64,000 nt of DNA from DATCMU01 sp036563245 (GTDB taxonomy: Bacteria; Pseudomonadota; Alphaproteobacteria; Rhizobiales; Devosiaceae), in assembly GCA_036563245.1 (NCBI GenBank), contig DATCMU010000037.1, positions 33,435 to 97,434 of the forward strand, read 5' to 3'. Position 1 is the stretch's first letter. Each line of letters opens with the position of its first letter. The translations under genes were made by a program, and so were the position numbers. Below are positions 59,486 to 64,000 of the stretch, one piece after another. The notes beneath the pieces were generated by a model, which saw only the letters and a program-made list of their open reading frames with translations, was not told the origin of the DNA and searched no databases.

Positions 59486-60796
59486 ATGACGCTGATAACC
59501 CGCCGTACGGCGCTGCAACTGGGATTGGCCGGCACTGCCTCGCTGATGGCTGTCAGCAAGGCTTCGGCCCTGGTCAAGATCGTGGTTTCGGGCGGCAATT
59601 TCCAGCCGATGCCGGTGGCAATCCCGGATTTTGCCTCGTCCGACCCCCAGTTCGGCAAGGACGTCGCCGATATCGTGCGGGCCGACCTCAAGCGCTCGGG
59701 CCTGTTCGTGCCGCTCGATCCGTCGAGCCTGCCCGACCAGGTGGGCAGCGTGAACACAGCGCCCAATTTCGGCGGATATGTTGCCCTGAAGGCTGATGCC
59801 ATCGTGATGGGACAGGTCGAGCGCGGCGGGCAGATCCAAGCCTCGGTGCGGGTATGGGACAGCCAGGCCGGACAACAGATCGTGGGGCAGGTCTATGCGA
59901 CCGATCCCAATAGCTGGCGGCGCATCGGGCATATCGTTGCCGACGCCGTCTACAAGGCGCTGACCGGCGAGGGGGGATATTTCGACTCGCGCATCGTCTA
60001 TGTGGCGGAGACCGGGCCGCGGGCCAACCGCACGAAGCGTCTGGCGATCATGGACCAGGACGGCGCCAATGTGCAGTACCTGACGGCCGGGACAGCGCTG
60101 GCGCTGACGCCGCGCTTTTCGCCCAACGACCAGATGCTGACCTACATGAACTACGATACCGGTCAGCCGCAGGTCTATGTGCTCGACCTCTCAACGGGCA
60201 AGCAGGAGCGGATAGGATCGTTCGGCCAGATGACCTTTTCTTCCCGGTTCTCGCCGGACGGACGGCGGATCGTGTTCTCGGTGGAAACCGAGGGCACGAC
60301 CAATCTCTACACCATGGATATCGCGTCCAAGCGCCCGCAGCAGCTGACCAACGGGGCGGCGATCGACACTTCGCCCTGCTATTCGCCGGACGGCTCGCAG
60401 ATCGTGTTCGAATCCGACCGGGGCGGCACGCAGCAGATCTATATCATGAGCGCGAACGGGGGCGGGGCCCAGCGGATCAGCTATGGCGACGGGTCCTATT
60501 CGACCCCGGTCTGGTCGCCCAAGGGCGACCTGATCGCCTTCACCAAGCGCGCCGGGGGGCAGTTCAGTATCGGCACCATGAAACCGGATGGCTCGGGCGA
60601 GCGCATCCTGATCACCAGCTTCCACGCCGAAGGACCCACCTGGTCGCCCAATGGGCAGGTCATCATGTATTTCTCCGATCCCGGCGACAATGACGGGCCG
60701 CGGCTCTATACCGTGGACATTTACGGCCGCAACCAGCAGATGTTGCGCACCGAGACCTATGCATCGGACCCGGCGTGGTCGCCGCTGCTGAGCTGA
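59486..60796 (+). CDS. tolB: Tol-Pal system protein TolB, with Tat-like signal
   Basis: A 436-residue periplasmic beta-propeller that links TolA and Pal. After the signal come the N-terminal domain (VKIVVSGGNFQPMPVAIPDF) and propeller blades with repeated FSPDGRRIVF, YSPDGSQIVFESD and SPNGQVIMYFSD elements. The signal peptide has TRRTALQLGLAG, a twin-arginine pattern, whereas TolB is normally Sec-exported. The ATG at 59486 has GGAGAA upstream; another ATG lies one codon before, and a longer in-frame opening is spurious. Confidence 0.95.
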   Translation: MTLITRRTALQLGLAGTASLMAVSKASALVKIVVSGGNFQPMPVAIPDFASSDPQFGKDVADIVRADLKRSGLFVPLDPSSLPDQVGSVNTAPNFGGYVALKADAIVMGQVERGGQIQASVRVWDSQAGQQIVGQVYATDPNSWRRIGHIVADAVYKALTGEGGYFDSRIVYVAETGPRANRTKRLAIMDQDGANVQYLTAGTALALTPRFSPNDQMLTYMNYDTGQPQVYVLDLSTGKQERIGSFGQMTFSSRFSPDGRRIVFSVETEGTTNLYTMDIASKRPQQLTNGAAIDTSPCYSPDGSQIVFESDRGGTQQIYIMSANGGGAQRISYGDGSYSTPVWSPKGDLIAFTKRAGGQFSIGTMKPDGSGERILITSFHAEGPTWSPNGQVIMYFSDPGDNDGPRLYTVDIYGRNQQMLRTETYASDPAWSPLLS

Positions 60797-60953
60797 TCGA
60801 AGACATCAGGTGTGGAAAGCGCAGCGAAATCGAATCGTCCGGCCCCAATTTGGCCAGATTAGCCTTCGATTAACGATGCGAGGACACGCCGTCTTAAGAT
60901 AAAAGACGGTAAACATACGGGCACAATACTTTTCCATTCGGAGCTTGAGCAGG

Positions 60954-61439
60954 ATGCGTTTCTTGACGCCCCTCGTACGCCTCGCAAGGGGCATACTCAT
61001 CATTACCCTCGTGGTCGCGGTCGCCGCGTGTGCCCGAGGCCCCGGGACGGGCGCTGGCAATGCGGGGCCGGGCAACGTTTCGCCGGGCACCCAGCAGGAT
61101 TTCCTGGTGTCGGTCGGTGACCGTGTGTTCTTCGACACGGACTCCTCGGTGCTCAGCCCGCAGGCGCAGGCGACCCTCGACAAGCAGGCCGTGTGGCTCG
61201 CCCGCTATCCGCAGTACCGCGTGCTGATCGAAGGCCATGCCGACGAGCGCGGCACCCGCGAATACAATATCGCGCTGGGCGCCCGTCGTGCCGCAGCGGT
61301 GGTCAACTATCTGGTGAGCAAGGGCGTCAACAAGGCCCGAATCACCATGAAGTCCTACGGCAAGGAGCGGCCGGTTGCGATCTGCAACGACATCTCCTGC
61401 TGGAGCCAGAACCGAAGGGCGGTCACGGTTCTGCAGTGA
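60954..61439 (+). CDS. pal: Peptidoglycan-associated lipoprotein Pal
   Basis: A 161-residue outer-membrane lipoprotein. Signal peptide with lipobox VAAC (Cys near residue 26), Gly/Pro-rich linker, then an OmpA-type peptidoglycan-binding domain: FFDTDSSVLSPQAQATLDKQ, LIEGHADERGTREYN and QNRRAVTVL. Anchors the outer membrane to the wall and is the target of TolB. ATG at 60954 is preferred over a TTG at 60945. Separated from tolB by 157 bp and followed by a strong terminator. Confidence 0.96.
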   Translation: MRFLTPLVRLARGILIITLVVAVAACARGPGTGAGNAGPGNVSPGTQQDFLVSVGDRVFFDTDSSVLSPQAQATLDKQAVWLARYPQYRVLIEGHADERGTREYNIALGARRAAAVVNYLVSKGVNKARITMKSYGKERPVAICNDISCWSQNRRAVTVLQ

Positions 61440-61462
61440 CGGCAGCAGTTACTGGAGGCATG

Positions 61463-61503
61463 GCGCCGGGGACCGCGTATTCTGGTCCCCGGCGTTCTTT
61501 TTT
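61463..61503 (+). terminator. Intrinsic terminator after pal
   Basis: Perfect 11-bp stem CGCCGGGGACC (61463-61473) with GGTCCCCGGCG (61483-61493), 9-base loop, then TTCTTTTTT. Ends the tol-pal transcript ahead of cpoB. Confidence 0.93.
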
Positions 61504-61631
61504 GCCAAAATTTGCCTTTATTCCTGCGCACGCACTCCTATTCTCATGGGCCAGCGACATTGGTTCCGAGACGATACGGACGTGAACACGGCATGCCGAC
61601 GCTGGAGTGAGGCGCGCCAGAAGAAGAAGAG

Positions 61632-62753
61632 GTGACGGTGGTCAAGTCGAAATCAAGATGGCGCGGCGTTTGGCGAACGGCCGTTCTGGCCGCGCCCCTG
61701 GCGGTCGCGCTGATCCCGGTTCAAGGGTCGGCGGCGGGGGCGGACAATTCCGACAGGGTCGCGAGCCTTCAGGCGCAGGCAAGCAGCCTTTCGGCGCAGG
61801 TCGTCGTGCTGAGCGACCAGTTGTCCGCTCTCATGCCGCAAGGTGGGGCGAGCCAGGCGCCGACGGTGCCGGTCATGCATGTGGCGCAAACCCGCGACCT
61901 GGGCTCGCTGCAGGTCAGGGTCGACCAGTTGGAGGAACAGCTGCGTACGCTGACCGGCCAGGTGCAGGGCCTGCAGTTCCAGATGACGCAACTGCAGTCG
62001 ATGCTGCAAAAGATGCAGGACGACAACGAGTTTCGGTTCCAGCAGTTGGAGGGCGGCCAGACCACCCCAAAAAAAACTGATGCGGCGCCCAAATCCGGCA
62101 GCGTGAAGCCGACCGGCGGGTCGCCGCAGACCAGTAACGAGCAAACTGCTCCCGCGGACCTGACGCCCCCTGACGGCGGTGCGAGCGGGGATGTTCAGCT
62201 CGGCGCGCCGCCGCATTCGCTGGGGACGCTGCCCGAAAGCGCCCTGAACGACGCATCGGGGGTCGGGGTGCAGCCGCTGGGGGCCGACAGCGGGACATCG
62301 ATCGACCTGGGCGGGCAACCGCTCGACCAGGGATATGATCCGAACAACCTGGCAACCAGCGCAGACGCCGAAGCCCAGTACAAGGCCGGCTATGACGCGG
62401 TGGTGCGGGGCGACTATTCATTCGCCGAGGACCAGTTCCGTCAATTCATCGCGCTCTATCCCGACGACCCCAAGGCCCCGGATGCGGTCAACTGGCTGGG
62501 CGAGGCGCTGTTGCAGCGCGGCGCCTATTCGGATGCGGCGGACACCCTGTTCAACGGGTTTCAGAAATACCAGAAGTCGACACGGGCGCCCGACATCCTT
62601 CTCAGGCTGGGGATTGCCCTGACCGGTACAGACCAGCCAGACTCGCGCGATACCGCGTGCCGGACCTTCCTTGAAGTGCTGCGCCGGTATCCCGACCTTA
62701 CGCCCGCGTTCAAGGCCAAGGTCTCGGAGGCGCAGAGGCAGGCGCAGTGCTGA
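61632..62753 (+). CDS. cpoB: Tol-Pal system protein CpoB (YbgF)
   Basis: A 373-residue periplasmic protein that in E. coli couples Tol-driven constriction with peptidoglycan synthesis by PBP1B. Signal peptide to about residue 35, trimerising coiled coil (about 40-135, with LQVRVDQLEEQLRTLTGQVQ), a long Pro/Gly/Asp linker, and C-terminal TPR repeats (AQYKAGYDAVVRGDYSFAED; FPDDPKAPDAVNWLGEALL-like). Starts with GTG at 61632 after AAGAAGAGG. Its stop overlaps the tilS start by one base. It follows the terminator, so it needs its own promoter. Confidence 0.94.
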   Translation: MTVVKSKSRWRGVWRTAVLAAPLAVALIPVQGSAAGADNSDRVASLQAQASSLSAQVVVLSDQLSALMPQGGASQAPTVPVMHVAQTRDLGSLQVRVDQLEEQLRTLTGQVQGLQFQMTQLQSMLQKMQDDNEFRFQQLEGGQTTPKKTDAAPKSGSVKPTGGSPQTSNEQTAPADLTPPDGGASGDVQLGAPPHSLGTLPESALNDASGVGVQPLGADSGTSIDLGGQPLDQGYDPNNLATSADAEAQYKAGYDAVVRGDYSFAEDQFRQFIALYPDDPKAPDAVNWLGEALLQRGAYSDAADTLFNGFQKYQKSTRAPDILLRLGIALTGTDQPDSRDTACRTFLEVLRRYPDLTPAFKAKVSEAQRQAQC

Positions 62754-64000
62754 TGCGTGGCCCGGGCTCCGGTGGCTTGCCGGAGCTGGCGACGCTTTTC
62801 GCGCCCCTTGCCGGGTTCGGCCGCATCGGGCTTGCCGTGTCCGGCGGGCCTGACAGTCTTGCGCTGCTGGTTCTGGCCGCGCAATGGGCGGCGAATGATC
62901 CTTCCAGATCGCTGACCGTTTTCACAGTCGATCATGGGCTGCGGCCCGAAGCGGCGGGCGAGGCGGAGATGGTCTGCGCCGAAGCCGGCAAACTCGGACT
63001 CGCCTGTCATGTGCTGACCTGGCTTGGCGAGAAGCCGGAAACCGGTCTGCAGGCCGCGGCACGGTCGGCCCGCTACCGCCTGATTGGCGAGGCGATGCGC
63101 AAAGACGGCATCGAGGTCCTGGTGACGGCCCATCATGCCGACGATCAGGCTGAAACGGTGCTGATGCGAATGGCGCATGGAAGCGGGCTTTCCGGCCTTG
63201 GCGCGATGGGGTCCATTTCCGAAATCGAAGGGATTCCCGTCTGCCGGCCCCTGCTCGGCGTGACTGGCGATGTTCTTGCACGGGTGACCCGCGAAGCCGG
63301 TCTCACGCCTGCCAACGATCCATCCAATGCCGATCTCGGCTATGAACGTGTGCGCTGGCGGCAAGCGCTCCCGGCCTTTGCGGGACTGGGACTGGATGCC
63401 GGTCGGCTTGCGGAGTTCGCTTCGCGCGCGCGCCGTGCCGATGCAGCGCTTTCGCGCGTGGCTGCCACCGCGTTCGATGAGCTGACCAAAACCGACGGGT
63501 TCGGCGCCATTACGCTTGCGCGCCCGGCCTTCGACGCTCTGGACGCGGAAATCGGCCTTCGCGTGCTGGCCGAGGGCCTGCGGCGGGCCGGAGGCGCGAG
63601 AAGGCCCTATTCATTGCGTCCGGTGGAGGATCTTCACGATGCGCTCAGGAATGGCTCAGCCACGACCCGTACGCTGAGCGGGGTACTGATCCGGGCTGGA
63701 GCGCAGCGCGTAATCCTCACACGCGAACCGGGTCGGATGGAGGTCGCGCCGATGGTTGTCCGGGCCGGCGAGACCGTCGTTTGGGACGGGCGGTTCGAAA
63801 TCTCGTTGAGGCAAGGTGCCGCAGACGTGCAGGTGCGTCCGGCCGGTGAACTCACGAGACGCGATGTCGAGGCCTTGATCGGCATCGACTATGCGGGGCA
63901 GATGAGCGCGGCCAGAACTGCGCCCCATTTGCTTGATATGCAGCAAGGAACGCTGGGCCTTGGGTGCCATATGGTAACCAGAACGGAAGACGTGAAAGTC
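62753..64000 (+). CDS. tilS: tRNA(Ile)-lysidine synthase TilS, 3' partial
   Basis: The enzyme that puts lysine on C34 of the tRNA(Ile) CAU anticodon so that it reads AUA, an essential step. It begins at the ATG overlapping the cpoB stop (TGATG) and stays open to the window edge, 416 codons so far, near full length for the family. The PP-loop motif SGGPDSLALL is at about residues 30-39, followed by FTVDHGLRPEA and TAHHADDQAETVLMRM, both typical. The C-terminal substrate domain is present. In many alphaproteobacteria ftsH follows; it is not in the window. Confidence 0.95.
   Translation, partial: MRGPGSGGLPELATLFAPLAGFGRIGLAVSGGPDSLALLVLAAQWAANDPSRSLTVFTVDHGLRPEAAGEAEMVCAEAGKLGLACHVLTWLGEKPETGLQAAARSARYRLIGEAMRKDGIEVLVTAHHADDQAETVLMRMAHGSGLSGLGAMGSISEIEGIPVCRPLLGVTGDVLARVTREAGLTPANDPSNADLGYERVRWRQALPAFAGLGLDAGRLAEFASRARRADAALSRVAATAFDELTKTDGFGAITLARPAFDALDAEIGLRVLAEGLRRAGGARRPYSLRPVEDLHDALRNGSATTRTLSGVLIRAGAQRVILTREPGRMEVAPMVVRAGETVVWDGRFEISLRQGAADVQVRPAGELTRRDVEALIGIDYAGQMSAARTAPHLLDMQQGTLGLGCHMVTRTEDVKV

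Noticed and set aside
1..64000. CRISPR arrays, tRNA or rRNA genes, prophage or insertion sequences
   Set aside because: No regularly spaced repeats, no cloverleaf or rRNA sequence, and no transposase, integrase or phage proteins were recognised on either strand.

Overview
The window is 64 kb of densely packed, GC-rich core chromosome from an alphaproteobacterium of the order Hyphomicrobiales. The Devosia/Pelagibacterium group is my best guess, from remembered gene order only. Supporting signs are bL36 of the 41-residue cysteine-free type, a CcoIV-like COX subunit beside pntAA-pntAB-pntB, GapR, TrcR and RcdA cell-cycle proteins, DUF882, DUF992, DUF1036, DUF1192 and DUF4164 proteins, the order zapA-6S RNA-fau, and copies of a palindromic intergenic repeat typical of rhizobia. 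I see no tRNA, rRNA, prophage, insertion sequence or CRISPR array, and no block of foreign base composition.

Layout. 1-6.7 kb: the 3' part of a FadI thiolase, then an oppABCDF peptide importer operon. 6.7-11.5 kb: a receiver-only regulator, rpmJ, an M20 peptidase with pyk and a DUF1036 gene, and gapR. 11.5-18.5 kb, all leftward: dxs, a DUF882 (M15-like) peptidoglycan protein, an L,D-transpeptidase, and an NtrC-like regulator that lacks the sigma-54 contact loop. 18.7-25.7 kb, rightward: pepF, a COX subunit IV, the proton-translocating transhydrogenase operon, an alpha/beta-hydrolase without its nucleophile, and a DsbA/FrnE-like protein. 25.7-34.8 kb: DUF992, rpsU, purK-purE, two DUF465 genes, a TauE/SafE carrier, a Kef-type antiporter with its flavodoxin-fold partner, trcR, DUF1192, a candidate small RNA, rcdA and rpmE. 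35-42.1 kb: an ABC exporter, then leftward a MotB-like/VOC/MotA-like trio, an inositol monophosphatase, a Sel1-repeat protein and a ThiE-like protein. 42.3-47.8 kb, leftward: tkt-gap-pgk-fba central carbon genes. 48-51.3 kb, rightward: DUF4164, zapA, 6S RNA, fau, a YmdB-like phosphoesterase and yebC. 51.3-54.3 kb: two paralogous diguanylate cyclases flanking a TMEM175-like channel, then a small secreted protein behind a promoter bracketed by twin operators. 54.5-64 kb, rightward: ruvCAB, ybgC, tolQRAB, pal, cpoB, and tilS running off the end.

How it fits together. Most genes are housekeeping: envelope integrity (Tol-Pal, L,D-transpeptidase, DUF882), carbon metabolism, ribosome parts and cell-cycle control. 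A theme across the window is CtrA. Three intergenic TTAA-N7-TTAA motifs lie upstream of the DUF882 gene, between the NtrC-like regulator and pepF, and upstream of a candidate sRNA/rcdA. The less ordinary items are a proton-motor pair of MotA/MotB type away from flagellar genes, a possible CtrA-driven small RNA ending in a UUCG-capped terminator, and several proteins whose key residue is changed (receiver Asp to Glu, hydrolase Ser to Gly, YmdB Asn to Asp). These are readings of the sequence without alignments or searches.
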